The notes: a model not told the origin generated them from the letters alone. 64,000 bases of DNA from Cladophialophora immunda (GCF_000835495.1 NW_015622543.1:2648806-2712805), one strand, 5' to 3'. Positions 36,219 to 46,483 are shown, counted from the stretch's first letter. Made by a program: numbers and translations.

Positions 36219-38033
36219 TTACCCGTCCAATTTCTTGTAGACTTTCCAGCCTTCTCTCTGCAATCGATGCTCCTTCTCCATGTTCTCATCGTCCATCTTC
36301 TGCAGGTGGTCAGCGACCCACTTCCGTACTCTCTCGTCGCTTGATCCCACAATCCTCGCTGCCAGGATCGCCGCATTGACCGAGTTTCCAATCCCCACTG
36401 TCGCCACAGGAATACCCCGTGGCATCTGCACAATACTCAACAAACTGTCCAATCCATCTAGAGAGCTCGCTTTCACAGGCACGCCAATGACGGGGACAGT
36501 GGTTTCCGAGGCCATCATGCCAGGGAGGTGTGCTGCTCCACCCGCGGCGGCAATAATGGCTTTGAATCCACGACTAGCCGCAGTCTTGCCAAAGTCGAGC
36601 ATGTACTGTGGCGTGCGGTGTGCCGAGGTGATGTGCACTTCGTAAGGGATGTCCATAGTCTCAAGTATCGTCAGGCCTGGGCGAAGTGTAGCGAGGTCGG
36701 TATCAGATCCCATTACCACTGCTACCACGGCCCGGGGAGCTGGAGCGGGATTCGAATCGAGCAGCTCCACCTGAGTCTTCACAATCGAGGCAGCAGATGG
36801 CTGAGCAGATCTATCGTTGCGATGCACGCGGATTGCGTCAACCATCTGAACCAAAGGGTGCATTTTGATCTCGCATTCCGATAGGCTTGACCCGGTGATC
36901 GTGATGTGTCCCATCTTCCGTCCTGGTCGACCCTCACCCTTTCCGTAGAGGTGAATTTTCGCTCCTGGCACGTCAAGTGCAGCTTTGGCGACTAGCATAT
37001 GCGAATCAGGCTGTGGTCCTCCGAGGATATTCAACATTATCGCTGCCTTGACCGTCAAATCCGTCGCACCGGAGGGTATCTTTGAGGCCAAATCAGGTAG
37101 GATAGAGCGGATCTGTGCTTCAAACTGGGACATGTGGCATGCCTCGATCGTGTAATGTCCTGAGTTGTGGGGCCGGGGCGCAATTTCGTTGACAACGAGG
37201 CTGTCGTCAGGAAGGAGGAACAATTCAACACCGAAGACTCCTGTTCCCCGAAATGTTGAAACAGCACGTCGAGCTAGGTCTTGGGCCGCGCGTGCCACTT
37301 CATGCGAGACATCCCGAGGCGGAACATAAACAAGCTTGCAGATACTGTCTTCATGAACGGTTTCGACAGTAGGGTACGCCAAGGTGTTGGTCTCCCACGC
37401 GTCGGGATCGTCCTCCTGGGCTATTTTCACCACCATGACTGCGAGTTCCATTTTGAAATGAGCCCACTTCTCCGCATATAAAGGCCGTTCCGCAAGGGCT
37501 GAGATGGCAGGCCCTATATCAGACGCCGATTTGACGGGGAAGTTACCTCTCCCATCGTAGGCTTGGGTTCGAGATTTCAACATGAAAGGGTATTCAAGGG
37601 CGTCGCCGGCGTCTTTCAGCCCTTGCTGTGACGGGCTGACGGCAATGGACTTAGAGATGGGAATTGCATATTTCGCAAAATGCTGCTTCTGAGTGAATTT
37701 GTCTTGAATCGTCCGGACCGTTTGCCAACTGGGTTGAAACCTCGACCATTTGGTCCCTTCGACGTACGGTTTCTCTGCTTCCAGCTCTTCAAGAATCTGG
37801 GTGTCGACGTGCTCGATCTCATAGGTCAGGACGTCACATCTGGATGCGAGGGCCTTGACATCGGACGCATTTGCGAAGGATCCAGTAACATGCCTATCAG
37901 AGTTTGCAAGATATTTTGCCGGGGCGCTGTCGGCATCAAGGACACCAACCTGAATATTGAGTCGGTTCGCTGCCTCCACCAACATACGCCCTAGTTGACC
38001 GCCACCGAGGACACCCACGATATGGTCGTCCAT
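36219..38033 (-). CDS. ade2: Phosphoribosylaminoimidazole carboxylase (PurK-PurE fusion)
   Basis: Cytosolic enzyme of de novo purine synthesis that converts AIR to CAIR. One uninterrupted exon of 604 residues. The N-terminal PurK/ATP-grasp part starts with the nucleotide loop VGVLGGGQLGRMLVEAA. It has the ATP-grasp elements PFMLKSRTQAYDGRGNF and FGVELFLLPDDSLVVNEIAPRPHNSGH. The C-terminal PurE part starts near residue 435 and carries AVVMGSDTDLATL, the catalytic-type HITSAHRTP, AAAGGAAHLPGM and the closing VATVGIGNSVNAAILA. Both catalytic halves look intact. About six to ten residues near position 95 (VEGTKWSRF) look like a lineage-specific insertion before QPSWQTVRTIQDKF; no splice sites flank it. 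It lies 339 bp downstream of SF3b14 on the same strand. Confidence 0.97.
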   Translation of the reverse strand: MDDHIVGVLGGGQLGRMLVEAANRLNIQVGVLDADSAPAKYLANSDRHVTGSFANASDVKALASRCDVLTYEIEHVDTQILEELEAEKPYVEGTKWSRFQPSWQTVRTIQDKFTQKQHFAKYAIPISKSIAVSPSQQGLKDAGDALEYPFMLKSRTQAYDGRGNFPVKSASDIGPAISALAERPLYAEKWAHFKMELAVMVVKIAQEDDPDAWETNTLAYPTVETVHEDSICKLVYVPPRDVSHEVARAAQDLARRAVSTFRGTGVFGVELFLLPDDSLVVNEIAPRPHNSGHYTIEACHMSQFEAQIRSILPDLASKIPSGATDLTVKAAIMLNILGGPQPDSHMLVAKAALDVPGAKIHLYGKGEGRPGRKMGHITITGSSLSECEIKMHPLVQMVDAIRVHRNDRSAQPSAASIVKTQVELLDSNPAPAPRAVVAVVMGSDTDLATLRPGLTILETMDIPYEVHITSAHRTPQYMLDFGKTAASRGFKAIIAAAGGAAHLPGMMASETTVPVIGVPVKASSLDGLDSLLSIVQMPRGIPVATVGIGNSVNAAILAARIVGSSDERVRKWVADHLQKMDDENMEKEHRLQREGWKVYKKLDG

Positions 38034-38372
38034 TGTTGTAGTTATGGCTGTGATTATGAGAGGAACCGTGCAACGAGGAATAGACAGAAATTTTAGTGGT
38101 GCTCGTGACTAGGACGGTGAACGAAAAATGACCCACTCATGAATTTGCTGGGGACCCAGCACGGTTCCTGACGCCCTTGTGAAAAGAGCTTTTGACTGTG
38201 CGATATCCTGGGTCGACTAAAGGGCCTCAACACCGTGATATCTGGACATTTTTGTTGTGTGTGAAGACTCGACCGTCGACCTGAAATTTATTTGGCGGCA
38301 CAACTTCGGCGCACTCCAGTGGCGGCTTCAGCACTCCGGCTGCGGACCATCAGTCTGCGCTCTACGAGTCCT
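38034..38372. other. Tandem intergenic region (SF3b14 to ADE2)
   Basis: 339 bases between the SF3b14 stop and the ADE2 start on the same strand. It must contain the ADE2 promoter. I cannot name a binding site. Confidence 0.4.
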
Positions 38373-38723
38373 TTATTCAATTCCATGCTCTTTCTTCATC
38401 CTCTCTAAGTTTGCCTGCCTCGCTGCAATATCCTCCTTGACCTCCGTCTTCATTTTCTCCGGCTGATGGTACAGCACCACCAGATACCGGTTGCGAAAGT
38501 TGAACCCATTCAGCTTGTCGCACGCTTGTTTTGCGTCCAAGACTTCTTCATAGACCACGAAGGCCGTGCCTTTTGTAGTATTCGAGGTGCCCAGGCGGAT
38601 CTGACGTATGGGACCGAATTTGCCAAAGAGATCGAAGAGGGCGGCGGTGTCGATATCGTAGGCAAGGTTTTTGACAAAGAGGATCCGATTTGCTTCGGGC
38701 GCCAGCTTGTTGCTGCGCGACAT
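38373..38723 (-). CDS. Splicing factor SF3b14 / p14 (U2 snRNP, single RRM)
   Basis: Small SF3b subunit that sits at the branch-point adenosine during spliceosome assembly. 116 residues in a single exon, close to the size of human p14. A single RRM spans residues 12-90, with RNP2 ILFVKNLAYDI and RNP1 KGTAFVVYEE. The C-terminal extension (YLVVLYHQPEKMKTEVKE, then RQANLERMKKEHGI) is characteristic of p14 and contacts SF3B1. Start chosen at the ATG giving SNKLAPEANRILFV, which fits the family N-terminus. It is divergent from the JHDM1 gene, with 641 bp between starts. Confidence 0.95.
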   Translation of the reverse strand: MSRSNKLAPEANRILFVKNLAYDIDTAALFDLFGKFGPIRQIRLGTSNTTKGTAFVVYEEVLDAKQACDKLNGFNFRNRYLVVLYHQPEKMKTEVKEDIAARQANLERMKKEHGIE

Positions 38724-39364
38724 TGTGGAAGAGGAGAACAAGAAGACACTGGCTCCTTGAAGGGAGGTGAGTTGTCGGCGACGACGTTCGAATGGGAAGT
38801 GGGCGTGCCTTTTGTGTTGGAGGGATGTTGGAAAGATGCAAGAGGAGAATTTACGGGAGATTGGTAAGTCTTCGTACAAGAGCGTGTATCAATGGCTGGG
38901 GAACTTTGAGCTGTCGTGCAACTGCCACACGCTCGGGATGAATTCCAACTGTAGTCAAAGCACTCCTCAGGCACGTTGAATAGAGTGATCACAGGTGCAA
39001 AGCAAAATGTTATGCTGAAAGGCGCGCGGCGCAGGGAGAAGATGCGGTGCTGTAAAATTGCCTGGTAAACTCGGTACATGCCGTATTGTCACAATCGACT
39101 CCCGTCTGCGTTCTACCTCGACCCTGCTCCGAACAACCACCTCGACCGTGACAACTCTTCGCCCACCACCCGACGGCGCTCAATTCTTTTGTCACTGCGT
39201 GCGGCCTCCTGTCGGAGGTCAAATCAGCTTGTTCACCAATGTAGCCATCCTTCTGTCGCCCCCCTTCTCACAGCTAACTCGTCTCTCAACTCGCCGACCC
39301 CGCCTCCGCAAGCAGTTCAACTGCGACTACGACTGTGATCTTCCACTCGCCCTCAACGGCGATC
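38724..39364. promoter_or_regulatory. Divergent promoter region (SF3b14 / JHDM1)
   Basis: 641 bases separate the two start codons. The JHDM1 side is a long CT-rich leader (about 39100-39360) with ACTCGTC/ACCTCGAC-type stretches common in fungal 5' leaders. No specific site is recognised. Confidence 0.45.
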
Positions 39365-42300
39365 ATGCCTACCTCGACCGTTTGGCGTCGCAGCCGCGAC
39401 CTGGCAGGGCTCAGGGGTGCGAGCCCTGTACGTCCATCCGCCGAACTCATCGAGCGCCTTTCCCCTGATCCCACTTTCGAATCCCCTACCCTCGACGACT
39501 CTTCGCTCCCTCTACGTTATTCACCCGAGGGCGGCTACTCATTAAGAGGACTTGGCCTCTCGGATATTGGAGCACTCGAGAACAATGAATCCGCTCTGCA
39601 ACCAGATCACCTATACTACGATCAGGACGGTGCCGCCCACGTTGCGGGCAGGGTAAAAGGTGGCGCGAGTACAAATTATGGACGCTCCAGAGTTGGATCG
39701 CTGGACTGGGCAACGAGAAGTGCCAATCCTACCTCCGGCTTCCTGCAAGACAACCGACGCCCACATGGAAAGGGACATACGCGCTCCGGCTCTACGATCG
39801 ATGACCTTGCGACCGCCGCAATTGCAACAAGCCCCGTTTTGGCTAGCGCAACCACCTTTTCTCTGTCCAAGGGAAGCTCATACACTGCCACTCGCCCTTC
39901 CACCTCCTATACCCGTCGCTATAGCCACGAAGGTCCTTCAAATGGTCCGCCCGCGAAACGTATCAAATCCGAACGATTACCCAGCCTCGAGTGGTCGCCG
40001 CGCGCAGAGAGACCAAAAACAAGCGGCGGCGATAGCAGTAGACCCGATGTCGACCACGAAGATGCACTTTTGTTGCTTGAGCTGAAGAACGAGGTCAACT
40101 TCAAAAATCATACAAATACCCCCAAGCTTGACGTGATGCCTGAACACCAGCTATCGACGTCCCCTACCTCTCCCCAGTCGTCCCCTTCGAGACTACGGAA
40201 CCTGCAAGCGAGTCCGGTCAGACAGTTACATCAGAGCATGAAGAGTCGGTCCAGAGAACAATATGTATCTGAAGATGTGTTCAATGCGAGGGACTTTTCG
40301 ACAGCAGAGGTTTCCGAGTCAATACAAGCTGCGTATGGCGGAAAGGCACCTGATGCTCGAGCACGAGGGACCAGGGGACCTCACGTTACTATTGATGCTC
40401 TGCCACCAGTATCCGAAGAACCATCCGAGCCTGCAGCTGCAGAAGCAGAGCCACCGCCCAAGAAGCAGCGTCGTATCAAGCCAGAGCAACAAGCTGAGGT
40501 TTGCGCGGCATGTCAGCGCCTACAACTGGATACCGTGGATGACGAAGACACCGCTACGTTCTGGATCAGTTGTGACGCTTGCAAACGCTGGTTTCATGCA
40601 GAATGCGCTGGCTTCAAGACAAAGGCAGAGGCAAGAAGCGTGGACAAGTATATTTGCAAAGACTGCGAGCCCTTACATGGGTCAACTACATACGTACGCA
40701 AATCGTCCCGTCCCAGGACCGCCATTGACTATGCCGGCCTCAACCAGGGCGTGGTGAAGTCATCTGTAGAGACCTCGACGCATCACTATATCCAGCCGCT
40801 CAAAGAAGGCAAGATGAACGTCCTACCAGATGATTTCGCACGAATCAGACCAGAACTGCTTACAATGGAGTTCATGGAAAGCTTTGAAGGATTCAAAAGG
40901 CCTTTTGTGGTCCCAGCCGAATGGAACCCTCGATTTGGTGTAAGGCCCGTGCCTGTCGAGCGTGATTCAAGTCCTCCTGGCAAAGATTCCACAACTTTCA
41001 CACTCATTGACAGTGCAGGCGCAGAGGCAGGCACCGATACTACGCCACCGTTGGATCTTGAGGAAGAAGAGGTGATTGATTGTGACCAGGACTTGCTGGA
41101 TATGGTGATTCCACGCGATTTGACGGTCCGAAAAGTTGCCGAGCTCTACGGCCCTGAGGAGTCTGTGCCCGTGATCGATGTCAAGTCTCAAGAGACCAAG
41201 GGCTATTTCACACTCCAGCAATGGGCGGACTACTATGAGCTCGAAGGTGAAAAGCCCATTCGAAATGTTATCAGCCTCGAAGTTTCACACAGTCCACTTG
41301 GCAGGCTTATCCGACGGCCCAAAGTAGTTCGGGATCTTGATCTGGACGATCATGTTTGGGAGGCTGACGCCGATACTCGATTGAAGAAGAGGCCTGTATC
41401 GTTCTATTGCCTCATGTCTGTTGCCGACAGCTACACGGACTTCCATATTGATTTTGGAGGCTCTTCTGTGTACTACCACATCCTGCGAGGGTCGAAGACG
41501 TTCTTCTTTATCCCACCTGAAGACAAATACCTCAAGAAGTACGAAGAATGGTGCAACTCAGACTCGCAAAACGAGATTTGGCTGGGGGACCTCTGCGGTG
41601 GCAACTGTACAAGAGTTGACCTTCACGAGGGAGACACAGCGTTTATTCCTGCGGGTTGGATCCATTCTGTTTGGACTCCTGAAGACAGCTTGGTGATCGG
41701 CGGCAACTTTTTGACTCGTCTGGACTACGAGATGCAGCTCAAAGTTGTGGGCATTGAGAAGGCGACCAAAGTGGCACCCAAATTCCGATATCCCTATTTC
41801 CAGAAAGTCATGTGGTATGCACTGATCAAGTACCTAGATGATGATCCGCTACCGGAAGAGGTGTTGACTGACTTTCGCGATGACCCTGACTATGTTTTCT
41901 TGCGAGCAAACCCGATTTGGCACGAAATCGGAGAGTTTGAAAATACAGCAGAGCCGGGTGATCCAGCTTACAATTCAAGGTACTACCCGAAGTCCGAAGT
42001 GAATGGTTGGCCAGCATTACGAGATTTTCTGTACCGCACGGCTCGAATAGATGCAGGTTTGCCAGTACCAGATATCACCAAGAAACAGATCGAAGCTGTG
42101 AAGGCGTCTATACCTAAAGGATACGGCGATCCACTTTTGATGATTAAAATCTTCGCAATCTGGTGTGCATGGAAAGCTGGCAACACAACCGCCCCAGAAT
42201 GGGTTCACTCGGATGATGCGCTAGAGCCGGAAAAGGGGGAGAAGATCAAGAAACCCGAGCCATTTCGTCTGCCGGGGGAACGAAGTTCGTCTCGAAGAGT

Positions 42301-43636
42301 TGCACAAGCGCAGGCTCAGGCGGCACAGTCACAAATTCATGCGCAAACGCAGGCTCAAACACAAGCTCAGACACAGGCGAAAGCGCAAACACCCCCCGCC
42401 AAAAACGGACCCAGAGGAAACGGATTGAGAGTCGCTTGTGACCCTTGCCGGAAACGCCGCATAAAATGTCGACACAAGTCAGGTGGTGAAACACCGCGTC
42501 GAACCCCAGAGATTCGGCCAAGGAGTTTCTCTAGTGCCGATCATCATTCCCTAGCAGGTGCAGCAGGGTTCACCAATGGCACCGTGGGAGATGCTGTCTC
42601 TCCAGAAGCACGAATATCTGACGGCGTTGGTTTGGAAGTTACGCAGTCAGATCCTCAGTCATCCTCGAAGAAAAGCCGGAGCAAAGCCTGCGAAGACTGC
42701 AGGAAGAGCAAGGTAAGCGAACGTGAGGCGGAAAATTTGCCTTCTGCTGACGAAGCCCAGCGTCGGTGTGTACACGATCAATATGGTCGCATCGATCCCG
42801 CCAAAGTAGCAGAACCCTCGAAGCCTCGTGGATCGGCCAATGTCAAACGCGCCACACATGCCAATGATGAGACCAAACAAACAGAACCAGAAATCGACAG
42901 CCTAGAGGACTTGATCGACCCCGCCTTGACCAATGGCGACGCCTCTCAAGTAGTCAACGATGTTGATGAAGAAACTTTTCATACGCCCGGACCGTTGAAC
43001 AACGCGAGCCCTACTGGGGATGATCAACACGTCGACGGAGAAGTCTTCATGACGAATGGAGCCGGTCAAGAATCAGGACTGATTGATCCCACCCTGGGAA
43101 GTATAGAGGAGGAGGAAGCAGCACCCATTAAAAGTGAGCATGATCAGACCGCAGGATCAGCCGATTCCTCTGCTTTGAAACAAAGCAACAATCTTTCCAC
43201 CACCCCGACCACGATGCAAAATGGAGCACTCATAAACGGCGAGTTTTCTGGGTCTTACACCTGGACACCTGGATCGAGACAGTCGTCTCGACAGCCCAAA
43301 CAAGTAGAACGATATACGCCTGAAGATAAAAGATCGCCCAGCAAACCATATTCAAAGCCGCAAAGGAACGATCGACGAGCATCAAGCGCTGCGAGCGCAC
43401 ATACGGTGGTGACGAGTATCAAGAGCGAACGCTCATCAAGCAACACTTCGGGGACCACGCACCAAATGGCGGGCATCATGGCCAGCAGACGTAGTGCGTC
43501 CCTGGAAGCGACTGCTCGACCTATTAGCAGAGGAAGTACAGGCGGAGAAAGTGACGTGAATGCTGACGAAAGATTTGCCAGAGAGCTTCAGGCGGCGGAA
43601 AATGGGCTCAGGCGTCGGACCAGTATGAGGGCTTAG
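39365..43636 (+). CDS. jhd1: JmjC histone demethylase, JHDM1/KDM2 type, with PHD finger
   Basis: Nuclear Fe(II)/2-oxoglutarate dioxygenase of the KDM2 family, predicted to demethylate H3K36. It runs from ATG 39365, with one in-frame intron at 42713-42760 (48 bp, GTAAGC donor, GCTGAC branch, CCCAG acceptor), leaving 1,407 residues. The N-terminal ~370 residues are disordered. A PHD finger lies at about 378-437 (CAACQRL, CDACKRWFHAECAGF, CKDCE). The JmjC core lies at about 640-800, with His694 and Asp696 in DFHIDFGG, the 2-OG lysine in RGSKTFFFIPP and His767 in GWIHSVW, so the iron triad is intact. A Gln/Ala/Thr repeat (about 980-1010) precedes two CX2CX6C-x-H motifs starting at Cys1025 and Cys1109; the second is completed only by splicing. 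The C-terminal ~300 residues are disordered. Confidence 0.93.
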   Translation: MPTSTVWRRSRDLAGLRGASPVRPSAELIERLSPDPTFESPTLDDSSLPLRYSPEGGYSLRGLGLSDIGALENNESALQPDHLYYDQDGAAHVAGRVKGGASTNYGRSRVGSLDWATRSANPTSGFLQDNRRPHGKGHTRSGSTIDDLATAAIATSPVLASATTFSLSKGSSYTATRPSTSYTRRYSHEGPSNGPPAKRIKSERLPSLEWSPRAERPKTSGGDSSRPDVDHEDALLLLELKNEVNFKNHTNTPKLDVMPEHQLSTSPTSPQSSPSRLRNLQASPVRQLHQSMKSRSREQYVSEDVFNARDFSTAEVSESIQAAYGGKAPDARARGTRGPHVTIDALPPVSEEPSEPAAAEAEPPPKKQRRIKPEQQAEVCAACQRLQLDTVDDEDTATFWISCDACKRWFHAECAGFKTKAEARSVDKYICKDCEPLHGSTTYVRKSSRPRTAIDYAGLNQGVVKSSVETSTHHYIQPLKEGKMNVLPDDFARIRPELLTMEFMESFEGFKRPFVVPAEWNPRFGVRPVPVERDSSPPGKDSTTFTLIDSAGAEAGTDTTPPLDLEEEEVIDCDQDLLDMVIPRDLTVRKVAELYGPEESVPVIDVKSQETKGYFTLQQWADYYELEGEKPIRNVISLEVSHSPLGRLIRRPKVVRDLDLDDHVWEADADTRLKKRPVSFYCLMSVADSYTDFHIDFGGSSVYYHILRGSKTFFFIPPEDKYLKKYEEWCNSDSQNEIWLGDLCGGNCTRVDLHEGDTAFIPAGWIHSVWTPEDSLVIGGNFLTRLDYEMQLKVVGIEKATKVAPKFRYPYFQKVMWYALIKYLDDDPLPEEVLTDFRDDPDYVFLRANPIWHEIGEFENTAEPGDPAYNSRYYPKSEVNGWPALRDFLYRTARIDAGLPVPDITKKQIEAVKASIPKGYGDPLLMIKIFAIWCAWKAGNTTAPEWVHSDDALEPEKGEKIKKPEPFRLPGERSSSRRVAQAQAQAAQSQIHAQTQAQTQAQTQAKAQTPPAKNGPRGNGLRVACDPCRKRRIKCRHKSGGETPRRTPEIRPRSFSSADHHSLAGAAGFTNGTVGDAVSPEARISDGVGLEVTQSDPQSSSKKSRSKACEDCRKSKVSEREAENLPSADEAQRRCVHDQYGRIDPAKVAEPSKPRGSANVKRATHANDETKQTEPEIDSLEDLIDPALTNGDASQVVNDVDEETFHTPGPLNNASPTGDDQHVDGEVFMTNGAGQESGLIDPTLGSIEEEEAAPIKSEHDQTAGSADSSALKQSNNLSTTPTTMQNGALINGEFSGSYTWTPGSRQSSRQPKQVERYTPEDKRSPSKPYSKPQRNDRRASSAASAHTVVTSIKSERSSSNTSGTTHQMAGIMASRRSASLEATARPISRGSTGGESDVNADERFARELQAAENGLRRRTSMRA
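42292..42393 (+). repeat. Coding Ala-Gln/Thr-Gln dipeptide repeat in JHDM1
   Basis: About 34 codons alternate Gln with Ala or Thr, using CAGGCT, CAAACG and CAGACA-type units. The repeat is imperfect, so it is an old or drifting low-complexity tract between the JmjC region and the Cys motifs. Confidence 0.8.
42713..42760 (+). other. Probable in-frame 48-nt intron in JHDM1
   Basis: The interval starts GTAAGC, ends CCCAG, contains GCTGAC 14 bases before its end, and is 16 codons without a stop. Removing it joins CEDCRKSK directly to RRC, forming CX2CX6C like the upstream CDPCRKRRIKC. Confidence 0.75.
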
Positions 43637-44179
43637 AGAGGCCTCGGCTGAACACCTAGAGACCGTGGCTTATGATGACATGACCAAGGAATCCGGCGTT
43701 AAGATGTGACAGCTTGGGATCAAATGGGATTAAGAACAGAGTCGTTGCGCAGCGCTTGAGGACGACAAAGGAGTGAGATCTGGTGGCTTGGGGGATCTTT
43801 TTGTGAGATTTTCGTTCAATAAAATACCCTCGGAGCGCGAAGGACACTTGAGGGTATTATCGCGAGCGTCCAATGTATATCTTCCCCGGTTTTTCGATCT
43901 ATCTGTATAGAGTCCTGTCCGAGTATACGGTGCTGTATCAAAATACACAGCCTTGCACGTGATAAGGAGTTAGTCTTGGGCCGAGAGAAATGCTGGCGAT
44001 GAGCACCAAGTGTGGGGTAGGGAGCCGACATAACATCATTGCTCGATCGCTCACCGAGGGACGATCTCGACATTCCATCTTCATCCAGCTTCCTAATTTC
44101 TTTCTTTCTCTTTCCCAAATCCCGTCAACTTGTTAGTCCTTTTCAACGCTATGGTGCAGACGAGGTTTACGTCGTGACC
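43637..44179. other. Tandem intergenic region (JHDM1 to PMP47)
   Basis: 543 bases holding the JHDM1 3' flank, with a possible polyadenylation signal, and the promoter of the carrier gene, which ends in a CT-rich leader (about 44090-44130). Confidence 0.45.
43818..43823 (+). terminator. Possible polyadenylation signal of JHDM1
   Basis: AATAAA lies about 180 bases after the JHDM1 stop codon in otherwise GC-balanced DNA. Fungal signals are loose, so this is only suggestive. Confidence 0.35.
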
Positions 44180-45710
44180 ATGGCGAACTTCGTGTACAAT
44201 AGCCAACTCGTATGTTCGCTGCTCAATGCTCCTGTCCGACTTGGCTCCACTCGGCTTTCATGCTCCTCTTCTGTCTCAACACATACGAAGCAAATGCTAA
44301 CCCATGTGATTCCTCCTGCAGGATGCCTTTGAACTTTTCCATCTGGTCCAAGAAGAAGATGCAGTGCGCTCCTCTTCACGACCAGCGAGATCCCATGCCC
44401 TGGAGGCCCTAGGCCACGCTCTCTCGGGCTCCCTTGGCGCCGCAATCTCCAATGCAACGCTCTACCCTGTTGACCTCATAATAACCCGCCTCCAGATACA
44501 GCGCCAACTCCGCAAAGACCAGTCGCGTCCTAGTCAGGAAGAGTACAAAGGATTCTTCGACGGCCTCCGGAAGATCTACCGCAATGAAGGAGGGATAGCA
44601 GGATTGTATACGGGACTGCTGCAAGATACGGGCAAAACGATTGCGGATTCTTTTTTGTTCTTTCTGATATACTCCTTTTTGAGAGATCGCCGGATCGCCA
44701 AGCATACGAAATTGAATGGTGGCAAGAAAGTCAGTCTACCGGCGCTGGAAGAGTTGGGCGTCGGATTCGTTGCTGGAAGTTTCACGAAGCTGGCAACAAC
44801 CCCGATTGCGAACATAGTCACAAGGAAACAAGCTGCTGCGTTACTGAGGGCTTCGGAAGAAGGACAGCAAGAGTCTGCTACCACGACACCGACGAGGACG
44901 CCCACAGCCCGACAAATCGCCCAAGACATCCTTTCGGAGAAAGGCCCCATGGGATTTTGGTCCGGGTATTCGGCGAGTCTGGTCCTCACCCTCAATCCGA
45001 CAATCACTTTCTTTCTGTTTGAAACGCTCAAAAAGATTCTCCTCCGCAGAGAAATAAGGCACAACCCCCCACCGAGCCTCACGTTCCTCCTATCCGCGAT
45101 CAGCAAAGCTTGTGCCTCTTCAATCACATATCCTTTTAGCCTCGCAAAGTCCCGCTTACAGGCCGGCGGCGCTTCCTCGCAGAAGGAGGATCAGGATGAA
45201 AAGGAAATTATCAGCGAAGACTTCAAACATGAAGAAACCAGAAAAGCCGCTCGAGCTACAATCTTTAGCACAGTCCTCACCATTGCACAGACTGAAGGTA
45301 TCAGTGCCCTGTACGAGGGCTTACATGTTGAGGTATTGAGGGCATTCTTCTCCCATGGCATCACCATGCTGGTGAAGCAAATCATCCAACGCTTCCTCGT
45401 CAAAGCTTACTACCTCGTGTCTATCATTCTTGGACGCTACAAGAAGCGCCGCGATGCAAGTGCGAAACGCTTGGCAGAGAAAGCCAAAGCTAGTGTCGAA
45501 TACTACAATCTTGCAATGGCGCGGGCGTCCGAGAAGATTGAGGAGGCCGCCGAGAAAGTCAAGGAAAGCGTCGGAAAGAAGGCGAACGAAACAGCAGAAT
45601 TTGTCGGGGAGTATGTAGAGGAGGATGACGAGCTGGGGGAGAAGTGGAAGGAGCTGTACGGGACAGTGGGATTGGCCAGATGGTTCGATAAGGTGAGTGA
45701 TGAGAGGTGA
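44180..45710 (+). CDS. Peroxisomal adenine-nucleotide carrier, PMP47/ANT1-like
   Basis: Mitochondrial-carrier-family protein of the peroxisomal branch, predicted to exchange ATP for AMP/ADP across the peroxisomal membrane to support fatty-acid activation. I read two exons, 44180-44209 and 44322-45710, with a 112-bp intron (GTATGT, GCTAAC branch, CTGCAG), giving 472 residues. The join FVYNSQL|DAFELFHLV leads into the first carrier repeat. Three repeats are visible, with PVDLIITRLQIQ, the divergent TPIANIVTRKQ, and YPFSLAKSRLQAGG. The tail after about residue 390 is a basic then acidic helix. Near the stop a GTGAGT could serve as a splice donor, giving an alternative C-terminus. It is convergent with SND2, 198 bp away. 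Substrate is inferred from the subfamily. Confidence 0.82.
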
Positions 45711-45908
45711 AGCGTCCCTTTGCATGGATCATTGCAGACGGACGTACCAGCTGGTGCATGTATGGAGGGGAAGGGGGGGGGCCTTCAGAGCAACATGTAC
45801 TCGCAGAAAATGGGCGGGTGGGCGGCGCATATTGAGTGGTGGGGATTGAAACTTGTCCCAGAGTATCGACAGATCCTGTTCGAAGGGCTGAAAACATTTG
45901 GTTCTTGT

Positions 45909-46483
45909 CTACCGATACTTGACCTTTTGTCCTCCTCTTTTCTCCATCTTTGTCTGTCTCTTACTTTGCGCGATATCATCGCCCTCTGCGCCGCCTCCGG
46001 CCAGTCCTCCCATCATGCCCTTGACACCCTGTGCAGCCCCAACAACACAGTATACAGCATATGCAGGAACTACTAAATAGACCCACCATCCGCGATTCCC
46101 GAAAATCATGACAACAATGAGATTGATCCAGGTCCAGTACAGAATGTCCCACATAAACTCCGTCAGGCCTTTCGCATCCAGGTCTTCCCCTGCCTTCTTC
46201 AAGTCGCCATTGGGATGATATGTTGGTCGGGCGAGGATATCCAGGTATACTTCGAGGAGCAAGGCTGGAGCGCTTAGAAAGAGATAAAGCCACAAGGATA
46301 GAGAGCGGCGGAGCGTGAATTTCAGGAACAGGAACAGGATGTGAATTGAAATAGTTATGAGGTGCGTTTGTCGTAAGCGGGCAGTATTGCGGGTGGCCAG
46401 AGATTTGGCAGCTTTCTATTTCAGGCGCCACAGTGTCAGTGAAATAAATACGGTGACGAGGGACTGCCTCTCACCTGAGCCAT
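45909..46483 (-). CDS. snd2: SND2/TMEM208 ER-targeting factor
   Basis: ER membrane protein of the SRP-independent (SND) targeting route. I read two exons: a 9-nt coding exon 46483-46475 (Met-Ala-Gln) and 46415-45909, with a 59-bp intron (GTGAGA..AATAG), giving 171 residues. The join MAQ|KAAKSLATRNTARLRQTHL matches the family's basic N-terminus. Two to four hydrophobic segments follow: ITISIHILFLFLKFTL, LWLYLFLSAPALLLEVYL, and the pair ILYWTWINLIVVMIFG and WWVYLVVPAYAVYCVV. The family motif AKGLTEFMWDILYWTW is present. The tail is Gly-rich, then basic (KRQTKMEKRGGQK). It shares a 663-bp divergent promoter with CDC27. Confidence 0.93.

Noticed and set aside
37700..37760. A possible small intron explaining the extra residues VEGTKWSRF in ADE2
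   Set aside because: No GT donor and AG acceptor flank the segment in frame, and the interval would be far too short. I treat it as an insertion in the protein.
38510..39079. A 189-codon minus-strand frame across the SF3b14 start
   Set aside because: It overlaps the well-supported SF3b14 coding region in another frame and has no recognisable domain.
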